From Lates calcarifer (taxonomy: Eukaryota > Chordata > Actinopteri > Centropomidae): a stretch of 64,000 bases of DNA. The notes beneath the pieces were generated by a model that was not told the origin of the DNA, did no database searches, and was given only the letters and a program-made list of their open reading frames with translations. Below, piece by piece: positions 25,151-36,939 of the stretch. Made by a program: the position numbers and the translations under genes. The DNA is taken from contig NC_066851.1 of NCBI RefSeq assembly GCF_001640805.2, forward strand, positions 1-64,000. The letters run 5' to 3'. Each line of letters opens with the position of its first letter. The first letter of the stretch is position 1.

Positions 25151-28100
25151 TTTGAAATAGCTACAAAATAGCTACTGTATATTTTGCTTTATCAATTATG
25201 CACTGTTAGTTGCACAAGCTAATGCAACACATTAATGAATCTTCTTTCCACTGGGCACCGTGTATGTACTAACAATGTCTTCATAAAATAACTTAAGTCT
25301 AAACTTAAAATGGCCTTGAGTTCTGCAACCTGACCCAAACCGAGTGGGTCCTGACAAAGTACCAAGTTTTGAATTGTGCTGCAAAGCTCATATCCACCAC
25401 TGGGTAGCAAACGTTGGCCAGCTCTAAGATGCATGGGAAATTGTGGAAGAAGGTTTCCCATGTAGCCCTCCCTGAATGACATAAATGGGATGGACAAAAT
25501 AATAGAAACACCTGTTAGTTTAACGCAATACAATTTGGCAGCACTACAAACTACAGCTTCTAAATGACCACACATTAAGTTTCAAAATAGACCAAACATT
25601 ATAACCTTCATGAAGGTAGGATTCATTGCAAGACAGCTGTTAGACTGCTTTTTTGAGCTAAGTGCTCATCATAAACTGCCAGCTGAGTGTATTGAAAAAG
25701 TAAAAAAAAAAAGATATATTTAATCACAGCCATAGTTTTCTTATTTCTGTGGTCCAGGCCATAGATCATAGATTGTATCTAGTCACAGCCACTGTTTTCA
25801 CCATTATGAAATTACAAAACAGACAGTCAAATTAGAACATGTAATATAGTTTGTTCGGGGAGTGTGGATATAGCATCAGAGTTGTTCCATATTTAAAAAT
25901 GCCTATAATTATGGAAGGGGTTCTGCAACAACTTGACCTTTGACTTTGTTCATTTACCAGGAGGTTTAATTCTAAACTCTCCATGAGTGTTTTTGATCTA
26001 AAATATTTCTGTGATATTCAGAACCATCACTGTGCTGTGTCCACATATCAACATGACAATGAGCCGTTCAGCAGAAGGAGAAGGAATGTGCTTGTGTAGG
26101 ACTCAGCAGCCAAACTCCCAACAGCAAGAGCTTCAGATGAAAATAAGAAAATGATCCGTCAGACCTTGGTGCACTCACTAAAGAAGCTATTTGACATGGG
26201 CCTCATGGGCCTGAATGTTGTTGTGTTTGGCTGAGGAGGATTTGGAGCGGCAGGGCAGCAGAAGCCACCTGTGGCTGCTGTGCAAGAGCTGTTTAGATGG
26301 CAGGAAAGACATGGCCAACCCTGCACGTAAGAACAGAGGAAGGTGTAAAAACAGAGAATGAGAGCTTAAGGTAAACGAGAATAAAGAAAACAAAAGAGAA
26401 ATGAATGACGAACACTTTTAAGAGTTGTAGCTGTTAACAGGACAAGTTGTTTTAGGTTAAATTCTCTTCTCTTAAACATGGTACTGATTTGATAAAGATA
26501 GGTCTGTCCAATGGGAAGTTGACACAACCAAGCAAAATTGTTTTGGTTTTATTTGCTGAGGTCTACGGGTCTGAGGTCAGGGTCTGTGGATTATCCAAAG
26601 ATGACTTTTTGACAGAAGGAAGACAAAATGAGAGAGGAGGGTGGAAACAGCCAAACTATGACAGAAAGTCTGGGATTTCCTCATTTAAGTAGTCTCAACA
26701 AACATATCTCCTCACTTATTTTGTACGACACAAAAATATAAATGTGTGATTGTATAGAGTAATATAGACAAAATTAACTCATAATACAAATTTAAGTTTC
26801 TAATTATCATCTTCTGATCAAAACCTGGGAAATGAGCCAAAAAAATCTTTATTCATTCAGGACTATCCTGAAGGTCATTACCAAAGTGGACAATTCATTC
26901 ATATTCCATTATCCATAATAAGGTGTGCAATCGCTAATGTCCCCTTTCTTAAGACTTTGTAACTGGCTTAAGTGTTTCCAAATGACCTTGGCTTTTTCAA
27001 AGATCACCCAGTCAGCCACTTAGAATAATAAAGCAGTGTTATAGAGCTATTTAACTCCAAAAATATATTGATTGTTATATTTGTGGATGTGGTTTAAGTA
27101 AAGTACTCTCTAAACATTCCAAATATGCCCATTTATTTGTTTGTCTTAAATCATTATAGGGATGCTTAACAATACACAAGGCCCTTTTTTCACAGAACTT
27201 CAGCATTGTGATTAATTGTGTCCCTCTGCATAGCCAAATCAGTGATTAATCTGTGTATACATGAAGTGTCAGTAGAAAGGAACAGCAGTTACACTGTGCA
27301 CCTGGAAGAGAGGGAAATGGGTGTTAGGCTGGAATAACAGATATACATGTAACAGACACTGGCTGAGGATGTAGAGCTCATCTGAAATGTCTGACTACAT
27401 GTTTTGTGACAGCATGTGCCAAACACAAAGTGAGAGAACATGAAAGACTGCACACCTAAACAACAAACCCACCAAACCGTCTGAGGCTGTTAAGATGATC
27501 TTTTCAACAGGCTGTATTTAAAAGAAATATGGTTTTGGGACTCAGCCCATTCAAAATGGAGGATAAGACCAAATGGCTTGTTTGTTTTGTTCTACAGACA
27601 AAAGAGGGCCATTGAACTGCACTGGACTGAACGTTGGTAGCGATGTGAGAGCCCACCATAAGATTTAAGATCAAGCACCAGCAGGTACAACACAAGGTCT
27701 ACCAGTTGGGTTCAACAGCAAAAGGAGCCACAGAAGAGAGTTAGTGTCAACCAGCTGACTTCAACAGCAACAACAGGACTTTGTGAGCAACACACCAAAG
27801 GCATCTTCTTTCCCCCTCTGGACTTGGTAACATAACTGGGCCTAGTTTACATTGCCTTGCATAGCACAGCTTGGCTAAACATAGGACTTTCAACTCTGCC
27901 AGTATTATGTATTGATTTAATTCAATGTATTACTCGAGCGCTGTTGTTCTCTCTGTTTATAATCAGGTGACTGGTTGTTAGAATTTTCACACATGTAGGT
28001 ACATCTCACTGTCTTGCATGCAACTTGCTAATCTCCCCCTTTTTCTGACACCTTCTTACTTGGCCTTAGACAGGAAGGAATGCTTCTTTGTTAACCTCCG

Positions 28101-29530
28101 CCACATGACATTCGGTTGGTCCTAGAGGCCATCTCTGATTCCGCCATCTTTGTTAGAGTTTGTTTTTCACTCGCGCGCACATGTACATTGTATTTGTAGA
28201 TTAGGTTAGACTTTGTGTTTTGTTGTTTCACTTGGTATTTGTTCAAAGAACAAATATTTTGTATATATTCAACACTGAATATTTTGCTGGTCTTTTTAAT
28301 GTTGTACAAAAGTGAGTATTGCTAACCTCTATGCTACAGAAGTCCATATCCTTCAACTTCTACTACATATTAATATGGTAATTTTGGTTGTAGCTATTAA
28401 CTTAATTATTAATCAAGATTCCAAACTAATAATTAATGTATTTTATGAGACTAATTTAATGAATTGGTTATCTGGTGGCCCGAGGTGGATTTAATATAAA
28501 TTAAATCCTATTAATTTATGTAATAATTAGTTACTTAATATTAATATTTTAATATTAATATTCTTACTAATTTTTGATAGCCAATACCACCTACTTGTTT
28601 CCAACAATAGAATCACAAACCAGCCAAGATAAACCACAAAACAAACTTATCATTCAAAATATATATAAGAGCTACAATGAGAAATGCAAAGGGATGCTTT
28701 TTTCATATAAAATATCTGCTTGTACTGCTGTATTTTGGTTTGTGTTTCTCATTTTGGTGTACAGTTCTTTTTTTTTTCTTAGTCAGTTTGACAGATTGGT
28801 CATTACAGTAAGTAAGGCAATAAATTGTCAGTCCCTGCAAGGACCTGTAGCAAGCCTGTTAGCACATTTGCTAGCTTGTTAAGTTGATCCACACTAAATC
28901 AGAAAAAAAAACAGTTTTCCCTTTTAATTAGGAATTTCAGTTTTTACCAAATTTGTTCATGTTCTTCCTTCAATATCAAAATTGAGCTGAGCATTTTGTT
29001 GAACAACTGGAAGGTTGAACATCTCTTCAGTTCTCTCCTGATCTCCATCATCACCTGTGTTTTAATGTGCACACACAAACTGCTTCACTGCTTTCAGTTG
29101 ATATTTTTATCTGTGTCTATGGTCAGACAACTGGAGGAGCACAACTCGTTCGATTCTGATCTAATGCTAAATAAATCATGCTAAATAAAGCAGGAAAACT
29201 GTAGCACTCTTGGTGCTGAAAGGTGCTATATTTTCCCAAGAATCCATTTATCGATTCCAAAATTATGGAATAATGATCATTAGTTATTAGTGAGTATTTT
29301 TCTATATATTGACAGGTGAGAAGAGACAGATATTGACCAGATGCAACTTCCTGCTGCACTGCTCCACATTTGTCGGCTGTCTTTAACTATGATTTCTGAA
29401 CGGAGCAGGACCAAGTAGGGAGTTAGACATTTTTCCACTTTTGTGGGGGATCTTTACTGAAATGGCATGAACCACAGATTCAGCTGGCTTAGCATGGATG
29501 TAACTAACAAGCTAAGAAGCTAAAAATTAT
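25151..29530. other. Unassigned non-coding stretch, AT-rich near 28.4-28.6 kb
   Basis: No gene is recognised. The part from 28312 to 28570 is strongly AT-rich, with a palindromic ttaatattaatatt series at 28538-28561. A tggtggcccgaggtgg sequence at 28473 could be a primer-binding-like site (see findings). Frames on both strands are short and overlapping. Confidence 0.45.
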
Positions 29531-29730
29531 CTTTGGGTAAGATACTGAACCCCAAATTGCCTTCAACGGCAAACCATTGGTGTGATTGTGGGGTGTGTGG
29601 TGTGGGTGGGGGGGGGGGTGTTAGAATTCTTACATGCCCTGTATGAATGTGTGTGAAATGTGTTAATGTGATATGTTTTATGGTCAACATGACAAGGAAA
29701 ACAGTGTAAGTGCTGTCCATTTACCATTTA
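29531..29730 (-). repeat. Dispersed fish repeat, fragment 1
   Basis: Reading from 29730 downwards it starts taaatggtaaatggacag and ends at ctttgggtaagatactgaac. It shares the taaatgga start and the ggggttcagtatctt segment with the repeat at 35880-36172, in the opposite orientation. A poly-G tract (29608-29618) lies inside. Confidence 0.55.
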
Positions 29731-30022
29731 TTGGAAACAAATGAGCTAAAATGCTAGGTAGCATTTGCGCACTTATGTTATCTACTATTACCCATAAATT
29801 TTTATTAATAATGTAGCGGCTATCTTTCCTCCTTTCTGGCTTCCACATTACAGCTACTTTTAAGCTGCCTTTTGGCAATAAGCTTGATGCAAACAAAAAT
29901 CTTTTGAGGCAGTAACTCCGTTTTCCAAAACTATTACTCAAAGTTACAAGATTTTTCGCCTAACAAGGCACATGGTCAAAAAACTGTGTTGCTCCCTAAC
30001 CCTTACAGGAGCATTTCAACAT

Positions 30023-30112
30023 AATGATGATAATTGTTTATGCTAAATGTTAATGATGATAATTGTTTATGCTAAATGCAAAATTGTTTATGCTAAATGC
30101 AAAACAATTACC
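30023..30112. repeat. Short tandem repeat, about 18-30 bp unit
   Basis: The unit aattgtttatgctaaatg occurs three times (about 30031, 30060 and 30082). The first two are preceded by aatgatgat. It lies just inside the lower terminal arm of the BEL/Pao element, where a polypurine tract would be expected and is not seen. Confidence 0.75.
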
Positions 30113-30236
30113 ATATATTATAAACATGAGAGCCACATAACATTCAACATAATATCAATTATACCGTTGCATGTACATCATAACACATAAAGATAAAAAC
30201 CATATACATGAAATCTTGTTAACATTCTCAAACTGT

Positions 30237-31118
30237 TCACATTGCATGTTTCAGCAGGCACAGTTTGTTTAGTGGTACAGTGAGACGAGTCAGCGTGCAG
30301 ACCAAGACTAACGTATTGGACAGACCTATAGAGTCTGGCAATGTCTTTATTACTCGACTCATAGTCCAGGAGTTGCAAGGGGCAGATTCATCCATTATCA
30401 GTACAATATCTCCTGGTGAGAAGTTCCTCTGTGGTGTGAGCCACTTTAGTCTCTCCTGAAGGAGTGGCAAATATTCTCTTGTCCATCTAGTCCAAAACAG
30501 ATTGGCTACATACTGCATCTGTCTCCATTGTCGTTCTGCATATTAATCATCTTTATCAAAGACTCCTGGCGGAATGTTGGGTTGTGTTTTCATAGGCAAC
30601 AGATGATTGGGCGTTAAGGCTTCAACATCACATCATCATTAGGGGACTCTGATGAGTGCGTTATTGGTCTGTTATTGATAATGGCCTCAACTTCACACAT
30701 AACAGTTTGGAGTCCTTTGTCATCTAGTGTCTGTTGCTGTAGCACGAAATTCAACACTTTTCTTACAGTATGGATATGTCTTTCCCACATGCCACTTTGG
30801 TGTAAGGCTGCTGGGGTGTTGAAAATCCACTTGCCATCTGCCATCTTTTGTCTTCCAGGTTTAGCATTGAGCCTTCTGCACACAATGCACTTTGAAATAG
30901 TCTTCCTTACAGCTGGGTTAGCTTGAGGGATCCAATACTTGTCGCAACATTGCTAACACATATTTGCTATCACATCCATGTCCAATTTCTTGGTGGATGT
31001 GTTGCAATATAAGGTTGGCTATAGGTGAGTTTTTAGGGAGGATGGCCAGGTGTTTAGCCTCTTGTGGCATTTCAGCTTTATTAAACCTTCCTCCCACTCT
31101 TAGTATACCATCCTGCAA
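30237..31118 (-). pseudogene. BEL/Pao integrase remnant with core deletion
   Basis: The zinc-binding N-terminus is present at 31118-30918 (ILQHIHQEIGHG). The next piece (30883-30614) starts with the end of the zinc region (CRRLNAKPGRQKM). It then jumps straight to the end of the catalytic core (SGMWERHIHTVRKVLN, EAIINNRPIT). The part that should hold the two catalytic aspartates is absent, with the junction near 30840. The C-terminal domain follows at 30518-30237 (NFSPGDIVLIMDE). The integrase would insert element DNA; without the core it cannot. Frames differ between all three pieces. Confidence 0.75.
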
Positions 31119-31263
31119 TATGGGGTCAAGTATGGCTCTTTTTCTTGATTTGAACGTCTTCTCTTAGAGCACAGATTTCTTCGGCATAGTCCTGTAACTG
31201 ACTTGGAATTCTGTTGAATGGTTGATTTGAATTTCTTCATGTGCAATGAGCTTGTTCTGGTTG

Positions 31264-32640
31264 TCACGGGTTGTTCACAGACTGACTAGTTGTAGCTTCA
31301 AGTTCTTTTCTCTTGTTTTTCAGTAGCATCAGTGTCTCTTTTAGTCTGAGAAACCATTGCCTTTTTTGGTCATTGCCATGTCGAGTAACAAGCTTGTTGA
31401 TAGTGTTGTAGCTCTCTTGTGTGCTATTCATGATCACTCTAGCACATGTTTTGATTTCTAGGTCGTCTTCTGTCATTAAATCCTTTTTATCCAGTTGTTT
31501 TGGCCACTCACTTGGCATGATTTTCCTATTAGGAGAATCCAATTTTTTCTGTTTTGATGCATCTGGGTATGCTGAACTCTTCCAAACTCTTCAAGTCTGC
31601 TAACCATTCATGCCATCTTTTTGCATGTTCACCCTCACTCTCTTCATCATGTCAACCATGTTTCTTTTTGCACAGGTCATGCAAGATGAGTTTTGCTGGT
31701 AATATGAGTGGTGCTAAAAAGCTGAGGGGGTTGAAGATGGAACTTACTGTGGACAAAATCCCATGCCTGGTGACAGGCTTGTTTGGCACACTTATCTGAA
31801 AGGTGAACGTGTCAGTCTCTATGCACCACCGCACACCTAGTGCATGCTCCACTGGGATGGTGTGGTGGCTCAAGTCTAGGTCTATAACCTCAGGCACTCT
31901 TTCATTGTCTGGAATAGACAACAAGACTGTTACTCACCCACTTGGTGAGATGGAAACCTCCTCTGGTGCATAAGGCTGTGAGCTCTTGTACTAGGCTGAC
32001 TGCCTGCTCGCTTGTTTGCCCTGCTTTTAGGCAGTCCATTGACATAAAAGTGTCTTAACACGGTGTCAAATGCCTCGGTACTCATAATGTCCTTGGCATC
32101 TTCCGCAGTCCTTCTCAGTGCATAGGAAGCGCAACTGGGTTGGTAGCACCAAAAAGATGTACTTTCATCCTGAATTCTTCCACATCACTATTAAGATCAC
32201 CCTCCGGCCAACACAGAAACCACAGTAGATCTGCATCGTCCTCCGGGACCTTGGTAAAACATTGATTCTATATCCGCCATCAGTGCCACTGGATGCTCTC
32301 TGAATCTTAGTAGGACACCAGTGAGGTTGTTCGTGAGGTCTGGTCCTTAGAGCAACTCTTCATTTAGTGAGACACCCTGATATGTAGCCGTGCAATTGAA
32401 GACTACTCTTATTTTCTTCTTCTTGGGATAATACACCCCATTCTGAGGCATGTACCACACACGGCTGTCACTGCGACTGAGCTGCTCTTCTGGTATTTTC
32501 TCAGCGTAGCCTTTGTCAGTGATGTCTCTCATGAATGTTATGTAGTCTTTATGGAAGTCTGGGTTTGTCTTTAACTTTCTCTTGAGATTGTCAACCTGCT
32601 GCAGTGCCATGCAGCGATTATTTGGCATCTTGATGATTTC
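31264..32640 (-). pseudogene. BEL/Pao reverse transcriptase / RNase H remnant
   Basis: The polymerase begins near 32628 with a conserved N-terminal region (GVYYPKKKKIRVVFNCTA), in frame to 32347. The middle part is broken by stops and shifts. At about 32032-32054, where the family has the catalytic YVDD box, the minus strand reads YVNG, so both aspartates are lost. From 31924 to 31652 comes the connection region (LGVRWCIETDTF, RHGILSTVSSIFNPLSFLAP), and the 31542-31264 frame continues towards the integrase. The order is normal for the family. The active site change and frame breaks make it non-functional. Confidence 0.75.
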
Positions 32641-33546
32641 TCAGGGGTAACCTCAGACTGTAATGTCCATCAACTAACTTCACTGAACTTGAAGCTAGGT
32701 GCATAAACCTGCAATCATCTTGAGACATTTCTTCTTTTTCTTCACAGCTTCACTCTGGGAAATCTGTTAAACTGTTTCACTAACAGTTCTTCTATCTCAC
32801 TCAACAGAATGTGATTAGCTGTATTGCTCTGCAGCTTACCACTGTCTGTCTTTGGGCCGTCTCTTCTTAGGGGTCCATTGATCACCCCAGAGCAGTCTTA
32901 ACTGCATATGGCCCTTTCCCATTGCTATTTATGACTTGCCACGGCTCAATGGCTTTTGGTACGTTGGCGCCAATAAGCATTCCCACTTCGGCTTCAATAT
33001 GTGGCAGGCGTACTTCCTTCAGATACTGCCATTGTGCAATGTCTTCTTGTCATGGTATATTTTCTTTCTTTACTGGTATGTGACTGTGTGTAAACACCTT
33101 TGGGAGTTCAATGTAGGTGTTTTCTTCTAGACCACACACCTCCAGACCTGAAAGAACAACACTCTTCACTAACTTGTGACTATCCGAGTTGTCTTGAGCC
33201 ATTGTGTCGAGAAGAAAGTGCTCTTTCCTTTGCGGTTTAGTTTTCTCTGTATGTCTTCAGTGCAAAATGTTGCTGTGCTACCAGGATCTATAAAAGAATA
33301 TGTTTCCACATATCTCTCACTTTTCCTGGACTTGATCTTAACTGGTACAATGGTGAGCACACATTCCTCCTCTCCAGCCCCAGTGTTTCCACATGACTCC
33401 TGACCCAGTGATACATAGGCACTAGACACTATGTCGTTCTCAGTATTATTTTCCTCTGTCTTTTCTGAACCACTGTTATCCTCTGTCTTGACATGGAGTA
33501 CCTGTGGATGCAACTGAGAACAAAACACTTGAGTCTCTTTTTGCAA
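32640..33546 (-). pseudogene. BEL/Pao protease and linker remnant
   Basis: Minus-strand continuation after gag in a shifted frame. The segment YSFIDPGSTATFC at about 33270-33300 is the aspartic protease active site region of the A17-like family, with an extra residue between Asp and Gly compared with the usual D-S/T-G. Below 33170 the linker to the polymerase is recognisable (GANVPKAIEPW near 32930-32975), but it is interrupted by a stop near 33050. The protease would cut the polyprotein. Here it is separated from gag by a frameshift and probably inactive. Confidence 0.7.
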
Positions 33547-35392
33547 TTTTTACTGAGGTGCCCAGTGGTAAGACATCCAAAACACAGGCCTCTGGATTTC
33601 AGGAAGTTTATCCATTCGGTGTTTGTCAGCTCTTTAATTTTATTGCAGACAGAAAGAGCATGGTTCTTCCGGCAGACTAGGCAAGGTTTGTGAAAGGCTG
33701 TTATGACACTTTTTACTAGGCTGCTTTTCTTTGCGGTTGCCTCCGTGGTTGTGTCCTGTACACCTGTAGCAAATGTGCTTTCTCTTTGTCCAGTCTTCCT
33801 GATGTTTCTCTCTTTTGTTGCCCTTTCTTTTCCTTTGATGGTTTGTGAACCTTCTATTACATCTCCAAAAAGAGGATCCAGAGCTACTTTGGCTTGGCAA
33901 TCAATGAAGTCGACCAGGTGAGAAAACCTTGCTCGCTCTCTTCCCTCCTCATGGATCTCAAATGCAGTTGTTCTCCACTTCTCTCTTATCTTATAAGGAA
34001 GCTTTGAAATAACAACTCGCATATTAGTAGGGTTATCCATTTCTTCCATGAATTCAATATCATCCATTGTATTCCTACATCCAATCAGGAAAAGAGCATA
34101 GGCACTCAATGCTTTGCCATCCTCAGGTTTAATCTGAGGCGATCTCAAAGCTTTATCCATATGTGCGTTTGCTATCTTCAACTTGTCGCCATACTGCCTT
34201 TGGAGTAACTTTCTGGCCTCATGGTAGCCTCTGTCAGCTGACATATGCTCACAGCTGCAAACAAGTTCTTGCGGCTCCCCGCCGGTATACTGCTCCAAAT
34301 AATACAACTTGTCCTGATAGCTGTCTGTTTTGCTATCCACAGCATGCTTGAAGGCCCTGATAAAGGATTTTTAAGTGAGAGGGTGACCTTGGAAGACTGG
34401 AATACCTTTAGACGGGAGATAGGACCTCATCTGTTGCTTCACAAGCATCTCAGTAATAGAATTTGCTTCTACATGACTTCGTACAGTCCTCTTTCATTGC
34501 TTCCTACCTGTTGGTGGTTATTGTCACAAGGTTCATTCTGTTGCGTGTCTGATGAAGACTGCACCAACAAGTCAGGATCATATGCTGCTTGTCCTCCTGC
34601 AGCAGTATTTGAGGTTAGCAAAGCCCCATCACTCTCTTCATGTCTACTATGTGAACGATTCCGTGATACATCACGTGAGTACTTCTTTCAATATTGTCAT
34701 ATTCTTCAAACACCTTGAGCTTTGCATTAGACTCTGCAATAGCTGTATCCAGTGCAAGCTGTTCCATTTTGGCTTTCCACAGCAGCTTATCAATCTCCAG
34801 AGCTTGTTTCTTTTTTAAAGCAGCTGAACGTGCCATCAAGGCTTGCATGCTCTGCTTCTTCCTTCATACGTGCTGAGGACCTGGTAGCTGTTGATGAAAC
34901 AACTGAGGTTTTCTTTCTACTATGACAACAGCTTTTTGCAGCTTGAGATATGCTGTTTTCTGCCTTGATGTACTCCTGACTAATCTTGATTTCTGGATTC
35001 TCATGTGTACCTTCAACTTTATTATTTTTATTCTTTGCTTTCTTCCTCATTGCAGCACACCAGTTCTCAGTGTTCTCAACAAAGTCTTTCAAGGGAGCTG
35101 CTCTTGGTTCATACCAGTTATGCTGATCTGCTTGTCCCTCATCTTCATCCAATAAAGCAACAACTGCAGTATTTATATCCTCAAATGCAGTATATGCTTT
35201 GTGAAAACTATCATGAAGCATCTCTTCCACTTTACCCACATTTGAATCATCAAGCTTCAAATCTTCCATGTTTTTCATCATGCCTGTAAGCTGAGATAAT
35301 TTACCTTTTCTAGAGCCAATAAGCCTGCTTATTTTATCATCTACTGCTTTCTCTGTGGGCTTCAGTGCCCTCTTCTGGTCAGATTCTTCCAC
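33540..35392 (-). pseudogene. BEL/Pao gag remnant
   Basis: Capsid-type polyprotein remnant in at least three pieces. The N-terminal piece (35392-34790) starts MEESDQKRALK and is charged. The next (34848-34615) is in another frame, with a helical KKKQALEIDKLLWKAK segment. The third (34340 to about 33540) holds the capsid-like central region and ends in a CCHC zinc knuckle, CFGCLTTGHLSKNC, with the CX2CX4HX4C spacing expected of a nucleocapsid. In the family, this protein forms the particle and binds element RNA. The frame changes near 34850, in 34340-34615 and near 33546 show it cannot be produced intact. The zinc knuckle itself is unaltered. Confidence 0.8.
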
Positions 35393-35879
35393 AAACCACT
35401 TAACTCAGATTCAGCTTAAAAACTATCCAAATTTTCCAAAGAAAAAGTCATTTCCAGCAGTGTCTTCACTTGCACATCACTTTTCACAAACAGCTGATAT
35501 CCAAAAAAACACTTCAATGAAATGCATTCTCGTTATATGCAGCGATGTATACAGCAGGCACTTAACAAGGTAATTGAAGCCAACTGACTGACTCCAGCGC
35601 GATCGCTTTCCTTGAGTTAATTTACTTAGCAGTTTAAATCATGCTGCAAAGGGTCCACAAACTTAACTGTTTTCCAATATGAGGGCTTGAAATGGTTCCT
35701 CATCCATGCACAAACGGCTTTAATCCACATTAGTCAGTGGGGTAAGTAAGGTAAAACAAAGTTACAAGATTTTTTGCAGATTTTACATGGTCAAAAAACT
35801 GTTACTCCGTGGGCTGCTTAAACTGCTCTGCTAGTTAAGCCACTGTGGCGTCATCCTTAAAGGAGCATTTCAACATAAT

Positions 35880-36172
35880 GGTAAATGGACTGTACTTATA
35901 TAGCGCTTTTCTAGTCTTTTTGACCACTCAAAGCGCTTCACACTACAGATCACATTCACCCCATTCACACACATTCATAAAGCACCTCTATACAACAGTA
36001 CTTTCTAGCACAGACACTCACATTCACACACTGATGACAAACATCGAGGCAACTTGGGGTTCAGTATCTTGCCCAAGGATACTTCGGCATGCGGACTGGA
36101 GGAGCCAGGAATCGAACCACCGACCTTCCGATTGGTGGGCGACTGCTCCTCCTACCTCCTGAGCCACAGCCC
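35880..36172 (+). repeat. Dispersed fish repeat, fragment 2
   Basis: It starts gtaaatggactgtacttata and continues with tatagcgcttttctag, a ggggttcagtatcttgccc segment and a C/T-rich end with gagccacagccc. I remember this as a widespread teleost repeat, probably the tail of a retroposon. The oppositely oriented relative at 29531-29730 lies on the other side of the BEL/Pao element. Confidence 0.6.
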
Positions 36173-36284
36173 ACAATGACAGGAAAACTTCTAAACTGTT
36201 AGTAGCAAGACAATATGGCTCTTACAAATAAGTGATGTAAACTCACTTTGATTAATCACCGACTTATTGTAGTAGAGGGGTTTG

Positions 36285-36939
36285 AGTTCCCTGTGAGCGA
36301 GCATCTGGTGGCTGGGCTCAGCCCAAACAAGTTACATGGAGCTGCCATCCCAACTGCAACGCTCATGTGGACGACGATGGGGAAACCTGGAGGGGCGTGA
36401 TTGGGAGGAACAGTCTCCCCGATCTGAACCTGAGAGGTGCTTTGTTATTTGACTTCTGTGCTAGTCACCGTTTAGCCATAATGAACACCATGTTTGAGCA
36501 TAAGGTTGTTCGTGTTCAGGTGTACGTGGTACCAGAATACCTTAGGCCAAAGATCAATGATTTACTTTGTGGTTGTATCATCAGATCTGCAGCCATATGT
36601 CTTGGACACTCGGGTGAAGAGAGGGGCAGAGGTGTCAACTGATCACCACCTGGTGGTGAGTTGGATCAGATGGTGGGGAAGAACGCTGGACAGACCTGGC
36701 AAACCCAAACGAGTTAGTGAGGGTGCGCTGGGAACATCTGACAGAGACCCACGTCCAGTGAGGTCTCCAACTCCCACCTCCGGAGGAACTTTTCGTGCAT
36801 CCTGATGGAGGCAGTCTGAAGACTTGAGAGAAGCCTCGCTCATATCTTTGACAGAGGTTGTGGTGTGGACGAGATTCGTCCTGAGATGCTGAAGGCTCTG
36901 GACATTGTGGGGCTGTTGTGATTGACACACCTCTTCAGG
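36285..36939 (+). pseudogene. Rex3/RTE-like LINE endonuclease fragment
   Basis: Plus-strand endonuclease remnant of an RTE-type LINE that I believe is Rex3. Motifs are spread over three frames: [20 protein letters not shown] near 36367, [12 protein letters not shown] near 36525-36560, [11 protein letters not shown], and the catalytic-type [13 protein letters not shown] near 36637-36675. At about 36855-36900 the start of the reverse transcriptase appears (GVDEIRPEMLKALDIVG), then the match stops abruptly near 36939. The frameshifts show an old, inactive copy. Two other fragments of this family lie on the minus strand at 40274-40905 and 42985-43530. Confidence 0.8.

Larger units (their letters stand above)
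29814..35875 (-). mobile_element. Defective BEL/Pao-type LTR retrotransposon
   Basis: An old LTR retrotransposon on the minus strand, with gag, protease, reverse transcriptase/RNase H and integrase in the BEL/Pao order, read from high to low coordinate. No envelope-like frame is seen. Both edges share homologous arms containing aagttacaagattttt, catggtcaaaaaactgt and aggagcatttcaacataatg (29941-30026 and 35759-35880). These are probably the remains of the two LTRs, but they differ by large indels, so LTR borders are uncertain. A taatg flanks the outside of each arm (29809-29813, 35876-35880), a possible 5-bp target duplication. It is weak evidence because taatg also occurs just inside the lower arm. 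All genes are broken. Confidence 0.8.

Noticed and set aside
30265..35573. Plus-strand frames across the BEL/Pao region
   Set aside because: They are antisense to the gag-pol remnants and carry no independent motifs.
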